Assembly: GCA_937872225.1 (NCBI GenBank) | Contig: CALMRZ010000064.1 | Coordinates: 62,001 to 126,000, forward strand | Length of the DNA stretch: 64,000 nt | Origin: an uncultured Spirochaetota bacterium | GTDB lineage: Bacteria > Spirochaetota > UBA4802 > UBA5550 | Direction of reading: 5' to 3' | Shown here: positions 44,974 to 53,754 of the stretch, piece after piece | Numbering within the stretch: the stretch's first letter is position 1 | Layout of the letters: each line of letters starts with the position of its first letter | Position numbers and translations under genes: made by a program | Notes under the pieces: generated by a model | The model's database searches: none | Told to the model about the DNA's origin: nothing | What the model saw: only the letters and a program-made list of their open reading frames with translations

Positions 44974-47013
44974 ATGTCGGACATCGATTTAAAGATACGA
45001 AGCAGGGACATCGGAACGCTGCTGAAAATGATAAAAAACAGCAATCCCGACATTGACCTGGCCGTCATCCAGAAGGCCTACCTGTTCGCCAACGTCGCCC
45101 ATGAGGGCCAGCAGCGCCTCAGCGGGGAGCCTTATATCGTCCATCCGCTGGAAGTGGGCATAATCCTTGCCGGCTTCAAACTTGACACCGACACGATCGC
45201 CGCCGCCCTTCTCCATGACACGGTGGAGGACACCGGAACCACCCTGGACATGATAGAAAAGGCCTTCGGCGAGGAAGTGGCCCGCCTGGTGGACGGCGTC
45301 ACCAAGATATCGTCCATCAAGAGCAGGACCAAGGCCACGGCCCAGGCCGCCACGCTGCGGAAAATGCTCATCGCCACCGTCAAGGACATCCGGGTCATCA
45401 TCATCAAGCTGGCGGACAAGCTCCACAACATGAGGACCATCATGTTCCAGCCGCCCGAGACCCAGACGCGGGTGGCGAAAGAGACCCTGGACATCTACGC
45501 CCCCCTCGCCCGGCGCCTCGGCATGTCCAAGATATCCAGCGAACTGGAAGACCTCGCCTTCCGCGTCCTCGAACCAGTCGCGTACAACGAGATCAGGAAC
45601 AACATCGCCCAGCGCGACACGGAGCTTGAAGAATACCTGGAAAACGTCAGGAAGATCCTGGGCGAGCGCCTTGCCGCCCTCAATATCCGCGCACGGATCA
45701 CCGGCCGCGCCAAGCACTACTACTCCATCCACAAGAAGATACAGGAGCAGGAGAAACCCTTCGAAGAGATTTACGATATCAGGGCGGTCAGGATCATCAC
45801 CGACGAGATCAGGGACTGCTACGGCGTCCTGGGGGTGGTCCACACCCTCTGGTCCCCCATCATCAAGCGGTTCAAGGACTACATAGCCGTGCCGAAGTCG
45901 AACATGTACCAGTCGCTGCACACGACCGTAATCGGCCCCGACGGGCACCGCCTTGAGGTGCAGATCCGCACCGAAAAGATGCACGCGACCGCGGAGATGG
46001 GCATCGCCGCCCACTGGCTCTACAAGGAGGACCCCAGCGTCATCAAGAAGGACTACAAGAACCTGACGTTCCTCAAGGACATCACGGAATGGCAGACCGA
46101 CGTCCAGGACACGCGGGAGTTCATGAAGAGCCTGAAGATGGACCTCTACGACAACGAGATCTTCGTGTTTTCTCCGAAGGGAAAGATTATCAAGCTCCCC
46201 AAGGGAGCCACGCCGATCGACTTCGCCTACGCGATCCACACGGAGATAGGCCATGCCACCATCGGCGCCAAGGTCAACTCCCAAATCGTCCCCCTCAAGG
46301 CCAAGCTTAAAAGCGGCGACATAGTGGAAATCATGACGAGCAAGAAGGGCCATCCCTCCGAGTCATGGCTCAAGCTCGCCATATCCCCCAGCGCGCGGAA
46401 CAAGATCCGCCAGTGGCTGAGAAGACAGCTTGAATCCGAGACTAAGTTCGAAGAGGAAGGGGAAAAGCAGAAGGACGAAAAACAGGCAGAGGCCCCGGCA
46501 CCCCAAGACGACCAGATCAGGCTCAAAAGCACGCCCCGGAAAAGGCAGAAGCAGACCGGCATCACCATCAACGGCGCCACCAACATCCTCATCCGGCTTT
46601 CGCAGTGCTGTCAGCCGATACCGGGCGACGATGTCGTGGGCTTCATAACCCGCGGCAGGGGCATCACCGTGCACAAGAAAAGCTGTCCCTCCCTGAAGCG
46701 CCTGAACCATGAGCAGGAACGATTCGTGAACATCAAGTGGGAAGGGAGTCCCGACACCTTTTATCCGGTCAAAGTGGCGGTGGAAGGCATCGACCGCCCC
46801 AACCTCCTCAAGGACGTCGCCGACGAGATAGCCCTGGCGAAGACGAACATCGTGAAAGTCGAGGCGCGCGTGGAAGAAGCGGACCACGCCGTGTTCAGGT
46901 TCATCCTCGAGGTCAGGAGCAACGACCACCTGAAGGAGATCATGGCCAGGCTCAAGAACATCAAGAACATAACCAACGTGTACAAACTGAACGAAAAAGT
47001 TGTCCTCAAGTGA
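44974..47013 (+). CDS. rel: Bifunctional (p)ppGpp synthetase/hydrolase (Rel/SpoT homologue)
   Basis: 679 residues. The HD hydrolase domain has HDTVEDTG near residue 80 and the upstream HEGQQRLSGEPYIVHP. The synthetase domain has the RFKDYIAVPKSNMYQSLHT pattern of bifunctional enzymes (not the acidic EXDD of RelA). TGS (VFSPKGKIIKLPKGATPIDFAY, about 395-455) and ACT (about 600-675) domains follow. The full-length, apparently active enzyme should make and degrade the alarmone in response to amino-acid starvation. Three bases separate it from maf. Confidence 0.96.
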   Translation: MSDIDLKIRSRDIGTLLKMIKNSNPDIDLAVIQKAYLFANVAHEGQQRLSGEPYIVHPLEVGIILAGFKLDTDTIAAALLHDTVEDTGTTLDMIEKAFGEEVARLVDGVTKISSIKSRTKATAQAATLRKMLIATVKDIRVIIIKLADKLHNMRTIMFQPPETQTRVAKETLDIYAPLARRLGMSKISSELEDLAFRVLEPVAYNEIRNNIAQRDTELEEYLENVRKILGERLAALNIRARITGRAKHYYSIHKKIQEQEKPFEEIYDIRAVRIITDEIRDCYGVLGVVHTLWSPIIKRFKDYIAVPKSNMYQSLHTTVIGPDGHRLEVQIRTEKMHATAEMGIAAHWLYKEDPSVIKKDYKNLTFLKDITEWQTDVQDTREFMKSLKMDLYDNEIFVFSPKGKIIKLPKGATPIDFAYAIHTEIGHATIGAKVNSQIVPLKAKLKSGDIVEIMTSKKGHPSESWLKLAISPSARNKIRQWLRRQLESETKFEEEGEKQKDEKQAEAPAPQDDQIRLKSTPRKRQKQTGITINGATNILIRLSQCCQPIPGDDVVGFITRGRGITVHKKSCPSLKRLNHEQERFVNIKWEGSPDTFYPVKVAVEGIDRPNLLKDVADEIALAKTNIVKVEARVEEADHAVFRFILEVRSNDHLKEIMARLKNIKNITNVYKLNEKVVLK

Positions 47014-47016
47014 ACC

Positions 47017-47634
47017 ATGAACATACTGCTCGGCTCCTCATCCCCGCGGCGCAAATCGATACTGGCCGGACTGGTCGATGGCTTCCGCGTCGTCAACCCG
47101 TCCATAGACGAGGTGCCCCTGCCCGGTGAACCCCCGGAAACCTTCGCGACGCGCATAGCCGGGGAGAAATGCCGCGCCATACTGGAGTCCTGCACCGGCG
47201 GGGACTTCCCGCTCCTCATCATAACCGCGGACACCATTGTCACCATCGACGGGCATGTCATGGGAAAGCCCGACGACTTCGACCACGCGGTGTCGATGAT
47301 ATCGAAGCTGAGCGGCCGCACGCACCAGGTCATCACCGCCGTCACCCTACTCGCGGCGGAACGGCAGGAGGGGCCGCACCGCACGCTGACCCGCCACGAG
47401 ACGACCGGGGTCACCTTCAAAAAGTTGGACCGGGACGGCATTGTAAACTACCTGAACACGATCGAGTTCCGGGACAAGGCCGGAAGCTACGCTTTCCAGG
47501 AACAGGGCGGGCTCATCGTCGACGGGTACCAGGGATCGGCATCCAACATTATCGGGTTTCCCCTGCGCCTTTTTTTCTCGATGCTGGGGGAGCTCGGTAT
47601 ACTCGACAGGGTCCTGCGCCTGAAAATATATTGA
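47017..47634 (+). CDS. maf: Maf-family nucleotide pyrophosphatase
   Basis: 205 residues. It begins NILLGSSSPRRKSILAGL, the Maf P-loop-like start, and carries SIDEVPL, ITADTIVTIDGHVMGKP (catalytic Asp) and DKAGSYAFQEQGGLIVDGYQGSASNIIGFP. Maf proteins hydrolyse dTTP, UTP and modified nucleotides to monophosphates and affect cell division. Three bases after rel, so translation of both is coupled and expression shared. Confidence 0.95.
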   Translation: MNILLGSSSPRRKSILAGLVDGFRVVNPSIDEVPLPGEPPETFATRIAGEKCRAILESCTGGDFPLLIITADTIVTIDGHVMGKPDDFDHAVSMISKLSGRTHQVITAVTLLAAERQEGPHRTLTRHETTGVTFKKLDRDGIVNYLNTIEFRDKAGSYAFQEQGGLIVDGYQGSASNIIGFPLRLFFSMLGELGILDRVLRLKIY

Positions 47635-47687
47635 CTTTCGCGGCCTTACCTTTAGTATACGGGTCGGGCCAGTGCCCCAGGCCCTCC

Positions 47688-47709
47688 AAGACCCCCGGTG
47701 GGGCCTTTT
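47688..47709 (+). terminator. Intrinsic terminator after maf
   Basis: AAGACCCC and GGGGCCTT pair with one mismatch around CGGT and run into TTTT. It lies 53 bases after the maf stop in a gap of 162 bases. Confidence 0.65.
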
Positions 47710-47796
47710 ACAGGGAACCGGAGATAATTCAAGAACCCTGCCGGGGAGGGGGCTCATGGTCACGCGCCATCATCAGAATTCGCGCCGAGGTATCCG

Positions 47797-48381
47797 ATGA
47801 AAAAACGAAAACAGTATATCATTGACAAAGGCTTCCAGCTGCGACACACCTTTTCGATAATCGGCATCGTGAGCGTCATCACCGCCGTCATCCTCGTTGC
47901 CATAACCGCCAGCGTCGTCTATAACAACAACAAGCTGACGGAAAACAACACCAAGATCACCAACATTTACGAGATAGAAAACAGTATCTTCGTTTCGCTG
48001 TCGTCCCTTCCCGAAGCGGTGAAAGACCCGAATTTAAAACAGGCCCTCATCCAGAACGCGAAAAACCATGACCGGAACATGGAGACCCTGAACCGGATAA
48101 TCGCCTTCAACACGACCATAATACGGTACAACAGGATCCTCCTGGCCTCGATCCTTGCCATAATACTCGCGGAAAGCATAGCCCTGTACATCATCCTCAT
48201 AAGGAAAACGCACCGCATTTCAGGGCCCATATACGTCATATCGAACTTCATGAAAGACATCATCGCGGGAAAGGACCCGAAGCTCAGGCCCCTCAGGAAA
48301 GGTGACGAATTGCAGGACTTCTACGACCTGTTCCAGAACATGGTCAAGGCCATCCGTTCGCGCGGGCACCACACGTCGTGA
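47797..48381 (+). CDS. Hypothetical two-helix membrane protein with HAMP-like C-terminus
   Basis: 194 residues with GAGG upstream of the ATG. Helix 1 is about 20-42 (FSIIGIVSVITAVILVAITA) and helix 2 about 112-135 (LLASILAIILAESIALYIIL); the stretch between is a short periplasmic coiled coil. The C-terminal 55 residues (RKTHRISGPIYVISNFMKDI and so on) read like a HAMP segment with the usual basic-start and DELQDFYDLFQNM. It thus resembles the N-terminal half of a chemoreceptor or kinase, without an output domain. Family not assigned. Confidence 0.7.
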   Translation: MKKRKQYIIDKGFQLRHTFSIIGIVSVITAVILVAITASVVYNNNKLTENNTKITNIYEIENSIFVSLSSLPEAVKDPNLKQALIQNAKNHDRNMETLNRIIAFNTTIIRYNRILLASILAIILAESIALYIILIRKTHRISGPIYVISNFMKDIIAGKDPKLRPLRKGDELQDFYDLFQNMVKAIRSRGHHTS

Positions 48382-48397
48382 TACCGGGGCCCGGACC

Positions 48398-48733
48398 ATG
48401 ACCGACTCCATCCAGCCCATCATCAGAAAAGCCAGGGAGCTCGCCTCAACCATCAGGGAGCACGGGATAGCCATCCGGTACCACGAAACCCTCTCGAGGA
48501 TCGGCAACGACCGGGCGGCACAGCAACTCTATGCGAGGCTGATCGCCATGGGCAAGGAGATCAACGACCGCCTTTCCGCAGGCGGCCCCATCGAGCGGCA
48601 GGAATCGTCGGAATACGAAATGATGCAGAAGGAACTGGAGCAGAACCCGCTGGTCAAGGAATACATCCAGACCCAGAGGGAGTACCTGGACCTGTTGAAC
48701 AAGGTGATAGAGAAAATCAAAAACCCGTCGTAA
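48398..48733 (+). CDS. YlbF/YmcA-family protein
   Basis: 111 residues from the ATG at 48398, 16 bases after the previous stop. It is a helical protein with IIRKARELASTIREHGIAIRY and QLYARLIAMGKEIN, and EYEMMQKELEQNPLVKEYIQTQREYLDLLNKVIEKI, matching the YlbF (DUF964) fold. In Bacillus YlbF/YmcA/YaaT bind two iron-sulfur clusters and assist RNase Y. The Cys ligands are not present here, so only the fold is claimed. Probably co-transcribed with the upstream membrane protein gene. Confidence 0.82.
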   Translation: MTDSIQPIIRKARELASTIREHGIAIRYHETLSRIGNDRAAQQLYARLIAMGKEINDRLSAGGPIERQESSEYEMMQKELEQNPLVKEYIQTQREYLDLLNKVIEKIKNPS

Positions 48734-48744
48734 ACGCCCTCCCG

Positions 48745-49944
48745 TCAATACACAAATTTTCCTTTCTCGTACAGGAGCATATTTTTCCCGCCTGCCAGGC
48801 GAGCGGTCACCGTTTTTTCCTCGGTGTTCACCAGGTCCCAGTGAAGGGCTGATTCGTTGTAACCGAGCTTCTTTTTCGCGGCCGCAGTCAGGGTCGCGGG
48901 ATTGCCGGCAAAGGTGTCGGAATAGGAATTGCCGATCGCGACATGGCAGTTCCCGCTGGGCCCTCCGAAATTCTCGTCAAAGAGGGTGTCGGCCATGAAG
49001 CGGTCGATGCGGGAAAAACGCCGGTCGGTGAGGGAAAACTCCCCGACGCGGCATGCGCCGCGGTCCATGGCTATCATTTTCCTGAGGAAGGCCTCTCCCT
49101 GGACCGCGCGGGCCTTCACTGCAGAACCGTTTTTGAATTCGAGGCGCACCCCCTTGACCAGGTTGCCGCTCCGGTACGAGGGAAGGTTCGCGTAATAGGT
49201 GCCGCTGGTGCCGCGCCAGTCCGGCGATGTGAATATTTCGAAAGAGGGGATATTATGGCCGGAAAGGCCGAGGAAGCGCCGCTTCTCCCCCAAAGTTATG
49301 GACAGGTCGAAGGATTTTGACTCAACCCTGATTGTCCTGATCGCAAGGCTTTTCAGCCATTTTTTTATTTCCATTGAATTGGCATAGATTTCCTTCCACC
49401 GGGCCACCGGGTCCCTGTCGTTGAGGAAGCAGGCCTTTATGATCTGGTTCGCATATTCCCTGATGGAGATCCCGGCGCGCCGGGCGGGCTCCTCCGTCGG
49501 ATAGGTGCAGAGGGTCCATCCTACCAGCCCTCGCTCTTCGCGCCGCTCCATGATCCGTCGGAGGTTCCGCGCCGCGACCATGGCCTCGTTAATCCTTTTC
49601 GGGTCAACATCCCTGAGGTGCGTCAGCGACTCGGGCGCGGACAGGAAGATAGTGCCGTTTATGTTCGAAAAAAAACTCTTTTCCCATTCGCCGATGAATT
49701 TTCTCTGGCGCGGGTCCGTGCAGGTATAGAAATCCTTTTCCATCACGGGATTCACGAGCCCCCGGAGCACCACGATCCATTTACGATGCAGGAGCTTCCG
49801 GTACAGCGCTTCCGCAAGTGCTATCGACGGCTGCTGGTACCGGAGCAGTATGACGTCATAGGGCCTGAAAGGCTTCGTGCGGGCCGTTTCAAGGCCCCAG
49901 ATCAGGACATCGGCATATTTTTCAATTTGGCTTGCACTCAACAT
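48745..49944 (-). CDS. M29-family (AmpS-type) aminopeptidase
   Basis: 399 residues from the ATG at 49944 (MLSASQIEKY) with GAGGGTAA upstream; a TTG 15 bases earlier is less likely. M29 landmarks: LGLSGHNIPSFEIFTSPDWRGTSG, the Glu/His metal site region, and IGNSYSD and ALHWDLVN near the end. The family cleaves single residues from peptide N-termini in a two-metal reaction. It is preceded on the same strand by the Smr gene with a perfect palindrome in between, and it converges with the YlbF gene 12 bases away. Confidence 0.9.
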   Translation of the reverse strand: MLSASQIEKYADVLIWGLETARTKPFRPYDVILLRYQQPSIALAEALYRKLLHRKWIVVLRGLVNPVMEKDFYTCTDPRQRKFIGEWEKSFFSNINGTIFLSAPESLTHLRDVDPKRINEAMVAARNLRRIMERREERGLVGWTLCTYPTEEPARRAGISIREYANQIIKACFLNDRDPVARWKEIYANSMEIKKWLKSLAIRTIRVESKSFDLSITLGEKRRFLGLSGHNIPSFEIFTSPDWRGTSGTYYANLPSYRSGNLVKGVRLEFKNGSAVKARAVQGEAFLRKMIAMDRGACRVGEFSLTDRRFSRIDRFMADTLFDENFGGPSGNCHVAIGNSYSDTFAGNPATLTAAAKKKLGYNESALHWDLVNTEEKTVTARLAGGKNMLLYEKGKFVY

Positions 49945-49978
49945 TATGATTACCCTCAATATTATTTATTTCATATGA

Positions 49979-50024
49979 CACGCTGCGGTAGGCGGGGTCA
50001 CGTGACCCCGCCTACCGCAGCGTG
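49979..50024. repeat. Perfect 46-base palindrome at the end of the smr gene
   Basis: Left half CACGCTGCGGTAGGCGGGG then TCAC; the right half is its exact reverse complement, GTGACCCC then GCCTACCGCAGCGTG, with the centre at 50001/50002 (CAC|GTG). It overlaps the last three codons and the stop (TAG) of the Smr gene. There is no loop, so it would form a cruciform or a very stable mRNA hairpin between smr and the aminopeptidase gene. Confidence 0.8.
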
Positions 50025-50302
50025 ATGATCGTAGCACCCCAGTTGGGGCCGTCGTTCCGGAACTCCGCAACGTCCGGGTGGCCCTCCAGCAGTTCATACA
50101 CGCGCCTCTTCTTGGCCGATATCCCCTTGCCATGGACCAGGCGTATCTTCTTCAGGCCCTTTGCGGCGGCCTGCCTGATAAATTCCCGCACCACGTCATC
50201 GGTCTCCCGGGGCTCGAAGAAATGGAGGTCGCATTCGTATCCGAAATCGATGTCGCTGTAGTCCTGTTCCGTCACGGCCAGCGGTCCTATGTTTTTTTCC
50301 AC
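50012..50302 (-). CDS. Smr-domain protein
   Basis: 96 residues: DFGYECDLHFFEPRETDDVV, IRLVHGKGISAKKRRVYELLEGHPDVAEFRNDGPNWGATIITL. The DLH and HGKG motifs and the C-terminal GATI(I/V) strand are the Smr fold, which can nick DNA or RNA and is the C-terminal part of MutS2. This stand-alone version lacks any other domain. The final codons lie in a palindrome. Confidence 0.9.
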   Translation of the reverse strand: MEKNIGPLAVTEQDYSDIDFGYECDLHFFEPRETDDVVREFIRQAAAKGLKKIRLVHGKGISAKKRRVYELLEGHPDVAEFRNDGPNWGATIITLR

Positions 50303-50592
50303 CCGGCGAAGAACATTCCCGCGCCGGCGAGTGCAATGAGGGGACAGATGATATAACTATTTCTGCTGTTTGACGAAAGGGGGGCCCTATATTCGGCAAC
50401 TGATCCCGAACACCAGTGTTTAACCTCAAGAGACGCCGGCGTGATGCCGGTAAGAGCTCCAACGGCCGTTATCGGATCCCCCCTTCTCAGTCCTTCATGG
50501 CGGACCGGGTCATCGTTCGGAGTTTTTTCTTCGGTATTTACCGCTTTCTTTCCTTCCGGCAGCGTGCAGACAAATTTAGAATTGAAGATCAT
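50287..50592 (-). CDS. Small membrane protein with one C-terminal helix
   Basis: 101 residues with AGGGGAGGG directly before the ATG. The first half is polar (TPNDDPVRHEGLRRGDPITAVGALTG), the last 25 residues form a hydrophobic helix ending AGMFFAGWKKT. It overlaps the smr start by 16 bases in another frame, an arrangement that suggests coupling. The GDPITAVGALTG stretch recalls the GIDE-type membrane domain but the match is weak. Function unknown; gene status moderately likely. Confidence 0.5.
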   Translation of the reverse strand: MIFNSKFVCTLPEGKKAVNTEEKTPNDDPVRHEGLRRGDPITAVGALTGITPASLEVKHWCSGSVAEYRAPLSSNSRNSYIICPLIALAGAGMFFAGWKKT

Positions 50593-50824
50593 CCCTCCCC
50601 TGTCCTGGAGTAATTTTATTCCACTCCATACCTGTATCCCCGATGTTATAATAATTCAAGATTTTTTTAATGTCCGTCGCCACAATCACTCCGGACCCGG
50701 GCACGGAAAAAGTAGTGGACAGGGATGCTTATATTCCTGTAATCCTCAAGGGTTCTGCCGCCATCAGCCTTCTTCCGCATGGGGACAGCCGGATAACGAT
50801 AGATCGAGAAAGGAAACGCAGCCC

Positions 50825-53038
50825 ATGAAGACCGAATACACCTTCTGCAGAATATGCGAATGCCTGTGCGGCCTCAAGGTGACCCTCGACGGAAACCGCG
50901 TGGTGAAGATCGAACCCGACAGGGAACACGTTGCCACCGAAGGCCATGCCTGCGTGAAAGGGCTCAAGCAGCACCGGATCTACGAGTCCCCGGACCGGCT
51001 GCGACATCCCCTGAAGCGCGAGGGCTCCGAATTCAGGAGGATATCGTGGGAGCAGGCCCTGGGGGAGATCGGCGGAAAGGTCAGGGCCCTGCGGGCGGCC
51101 CACGGGCCCGACTCGATCGGCATGTACGTCGGCACCGCCACCGGCTTCGACATGCTCCATCCCGCCTTCGCCCAGGGGTTCATGACCGGCATCGGCACGA
51201 AGCAGATGTACTCGCCGCACACGCAGGACTGCGCCAACAAGTTCGCCGTGGCCCACCACCTCTACGGGTTCCCCTTCACGCAGCCCTTTCCCGACATCGC
51301 CAACACGAAGTTCCTGGTCATTGTCGGGGGAAACCCGGCAATCTCGAAGTTCAGCTTCCTGCAGCTCCCTCATCCGATGAAAAAGCTGAAGGCAGTAGTC
51401 GAACGGGGCGGCCGCGTCATATTCATAGATCCCCGCCGCACCGAATCGGCCAGGATGGCGGGCGAACACGTGTTCATCAGGCCCGATACGGACGTTTTCT
51501 TTTATCTCTCGTTCCTAAGGGAGATATTCGCGAGGGACGCCATAGACCGGGAAAAGACCGCCGCCTTCATGGAGGGCCTTGACCGTCTGCGCGGCATCGC
51601 CGAGCCGTGGACCCCCGATCGCACCGCGGAAGTCACCGGCATACCGTCAGGGACCCTGCGCGACATCGTGAGCGGCTACCTGGCCGCCGACGGGTCCGCC
51701 CTCTATTCGTCCACCGGGGTCAACATGGGCCGCAACGGAGCCCTGGCCTTCTGGCTTCAGGAAGTCATTAATGCTATAACCGGGAACCTCGACCGCTTCG
51801 GCGGGACCCTGGTCGGACGCGGCATCGTTCCCTTCGAGCAGATAGGCAGAAAGCGCGGCTTGCTTTTGCGGAAGGACCGCTCGCGCATCGGCGGATTGGC
51901 GTCGGTGAGCGACTGTTTTCCCGGCGGGGTTCTGGCCGACGAGATACTGACCCCGGGCCCGGGACAGCTCCGGGCCCTCTTCTGCACCGGCGGCAACCCG
52001 CTCAACACCATGGCCAATTCGGCGCGCATCAGCGGAGCCTTTAAGAAACTCGACCTGCTGGTGTCGGTGGACATCTTCCTGAACGAGACCGCGTCCCTCG
52101 CCCACTATGTGCTGCCGGTCACCCCGTTCTTCGAAATGGCGGGCATTCCCTTTATCTTCCCCCTCTTCTGCGGGCTGCAGCACCGGCCTTACCTGCAGGC
52201 GACGCGGGCCGTCCTCAAGCCCGACGGCGAGCAGCGCCACCCCATGGAAGTTTACACCGCCCTGGCCCGCGCCTGCGGGGCGCCGCTTTTCGGCTCCAGG
52301 GCAGTCCAGGCGGTGATGGACCTTAACATGAAGGCGCTCCGCTCGAAGCTCTTCAGCGGCATCGCCCTCACCCCGGAGCGCATGCTGGGCCTTATCCTGC
52401 GCTCCGGCGGCCAGCCTGGGTTCAGAAAGCTCCTTCGCCATCCCCACGGCATGCTCCGTCCGCCCCATCAAGAGGGGTCGTTCCTCGGCAAGAGGGTCGT
52501 CACGGAGAACGGCAAAGTCAACCTGGCGCCGGGGCATTTCATTGAGAGAACCGCCTCGCTGGACGGGGTCTATGCCGATGAGCTTAAAAACCGGGGCATG
52601 CTGAAGCTTATCACAAAACGGGCGGTCCGCACCCACAACTCCTGGATGCACAACCTCGAGGAATTCGTCGCCGGGGACAACAACACCAACTATCTCTACA
52701 TGCACCCGGCAGACGCAGAAAACGCGGGCCTGGCGGAGGGTGAATATGCCGACGTGTCATCCGCAACGGGGACGGTGCGGGTCCCGGTAAGGTTCCTTGA
52801 GGAACTGATGCCGGGCACCGTGGCCCTGCCCCACGGCTGGGGCCACCAGCCTGCGCGGGGATTATCGGTCGCGGCCGCGACCCACGGAGTCAACGTGAAC
52901 ATTCTCGCCGCAGACGGGCCCCGCAACCTTGATCCCCTCTCGGGCATGGCCCACCTTACCGGCATCCCGGTGACAGTGAAGCCGGCGGAAGGGCCCCATG
53001 ATCCCACGAGCTGGTCCGGGATATCAGAAACAAAATGA
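50825..53038 (+). CDS. Molybdopterin oxidoreductase (DMSO reductase family)
   Basis: 737 residues from the ATG at 50825, with GAGAAAGGA upstream. It begins YTFCRICECLCGL, with a [4Fe-4S] Cys set (C-x2-C-x3-C, then Cys in HACVKG), followed by the Mo-bisMGD binding region (IGMYVGTATG..., LVIVGGNPAISKFS, STGVNMGRNG, FCTGGNPLN) and the C-terminal dinucleotide-binding domain (ALPHGWGHQP). No signal peptide or Tat motif, so it is cytoplasmic. No partner subunit genes adjoin it. The subfamily, and hence substrate, cannot be told; the gene is not tied to the adjacent ssb. Confidence 0.92.
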   Translation: MKTEYTFCRICECLCGLKVTLDGNRVVKIEPDREHVATEGHACVKGLKQHRIYESPDRLRHPLKREGSEFRRISWEQALGEIGGKVRALRAAHGPDSIGMYVGTATGFDMLHPAFAQGFMTGIGTKQMYSPHTQDCANKFAVAHHLYGFPFTQPFPDIANTKFLVIVGGNPAISKFSFLQLPHPMKKLKAVVERGGRVIFIDPRRTESARMAGEHVFIRPDTDVFFYLSFLREIFARDAIDREKTAAFMEGLDRLRGIAEPWTPDRTAEVTGIPSGTLRDIVSGYLAADGSALYSSTGVNMGRNGALAFWLQEVINAITGNLDRFGGTLVGRGIVPFEQIGRKRGLLLRKDRSRIGGLASVSDCFPGGVLADEILTPGPGQLRALFCTGGNPLNTMANSARISGAFKKLDLLVSVDIFLNETASLAHYVLPVTPFFEMAGIPFIFPLFCGLQHRPYLQATRAVLKPDGEQRHPMEVYTALARACGAPLFGSRAVQAVMDLNMKALRSKLFSGIALTPERMLGLILRSGGQPGFRKLLRHPHGMLRPPHQEGSFLGKRVVTENGKVNLAPGHFIERTASLDGVYADELKNRGMLKLITKRAVRTHNSWMHNLEEFVAGDNNTNYLYMHPADAENAGLAEGEYADVSSATGTVRVPVRFLEELMPGTVALPHGWGHQPARGLSVAAATHGVNVNILAADGPRNLDPLSGMAHLTGIPVTVKPAEGPHDPTSWSGISETK

Positions 53039-53086
53039 TTTTGCCTTTACCAGGGCGGGGGGTGACCCGGAGGCGGGTCGGGCATG

Positions 53087-53122
53087 TGATAGGGGGGCCT
53101 TGGCACGAAGCCCCCCCTATCA
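53087..53122. terminator. Hairpin after the molybdopterin oxidoreductase gene
   Basis: TGATAGGGGGGCCTT pairs with AAGCCCCCCCTATCA with one mismatch around GGCACG, 48 bases after the stop. Stable but without a T-run. Confidence 0.5.
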
Positions 53123-53221
53123 ACCCCCCGCGTGCCGCCTCAATCGCCGGCGGAGGCTTCGGGTGAACTCGTCGAACCGGCTTCGCCGGATTCGACTCGG
53201 GCATCCACCCTTGTTAGGTTT

Positions 53222-53244
53222 GTCCGCCTGCCGGCGGACGTTTT
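53222..53244 (+). terminator. Terminator-type hairpin
   Basis: GTCCGCC-TGCC-GGCGGAC followed by GTTTT. The following bases, TGAGGC, also follow CGTTTT in the gap before hisS (about 34480). Confidence 0.5.
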
Positions 53245-53340
53245 GAGGCCTGTTTTTAGAGAATGTACGAGATTATGCTTTTATGACTGAAAATGTCATT
53301 GTTTTAGAAAGGATGATGGCAGTAAGAGCCTAACGCCTTT

Positions 53341-53398
53341 CGCTCCGGAAGGCCCATCCTGGGCCATACTCGCGACGCCGGGCCTCGTGCCCGGCGAC
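53341..53398 (+). repeat. 58-base structured intergenic repeat, copy B
   Basis: Aligned end to end with copy A (34517-34574): same length and about 90% identity. Hairpins are GGCCC-ATCCT-GGGCC and CGCCGGGC-CTCGT-GCCCGGCG. In the first hairpin, one stem pair is C-G in copy A and G-C here, so pairing is kept by two matching changes. Confidence 0.7.
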
Positions 53399-53754
53399 TC
53401 GTTTATCCAGGTTACTGCAACCACCCGCGACAAGGATGTCGCGGGAGGCGCGAGTCTGCGGGAGGCTGCATACGAGCGCCGAGCATAGTAAGTATCTCCT
53501 GAATAAAAAGCCAAGCCAGTCGCGGCGCCTGAGCGACCCGGAGGGGGGAGCGCGAAGGGGGGAGGCCGGGGAGGCCTTCCCCCTCGCACAAACCCCGCCC
53601 CGGTCCGGGGCGAATTCCCCTGCCCTGATCAAGGGCAAAAATGATAAATCAATTCCCCGTAATGACATGGGGAAAAATTTATAATTTTTAAAAAAATTTT
53701 AATATTCCGCGGTGTTATCCGTATACCCTTCAAACCAACTCAAGGAGCTGTGCC

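Larger units (their letters stand above)
53039..53754. other. Intergenic region with hairpins and structured repeat before ssb
   Basis: 716 bases without a supported gene. It holds a G/C hairpin (53087-53122), a terminator-type hairpin (53222-53244), the repeat copy at 53341-53398 and a GC-rich tail. The tail (CCCCGCCC...GGGG... then CCCTGATCAAGGGCAAAA) resembles the end of the region before hisS (CCCCGCCCGGGG... CCCTGCTCAGGACAAAA), so the two gaps share an overall layout. Confidence 0.55.

Noticed and set aside
44989-46353. 454-codon open frame antisense to rel
   Set aside because: The rel gene carries every domain motif; this one is Leu/Val/Asp/His-rich shadow sequence.
50593-50824. Molybdenum-cofactor riboswitch upstream of the molybdopterin enzyme
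   Set aside because: The leader is of suitable size, but I could not match the conserved Moco core or a plausible fold by eye.
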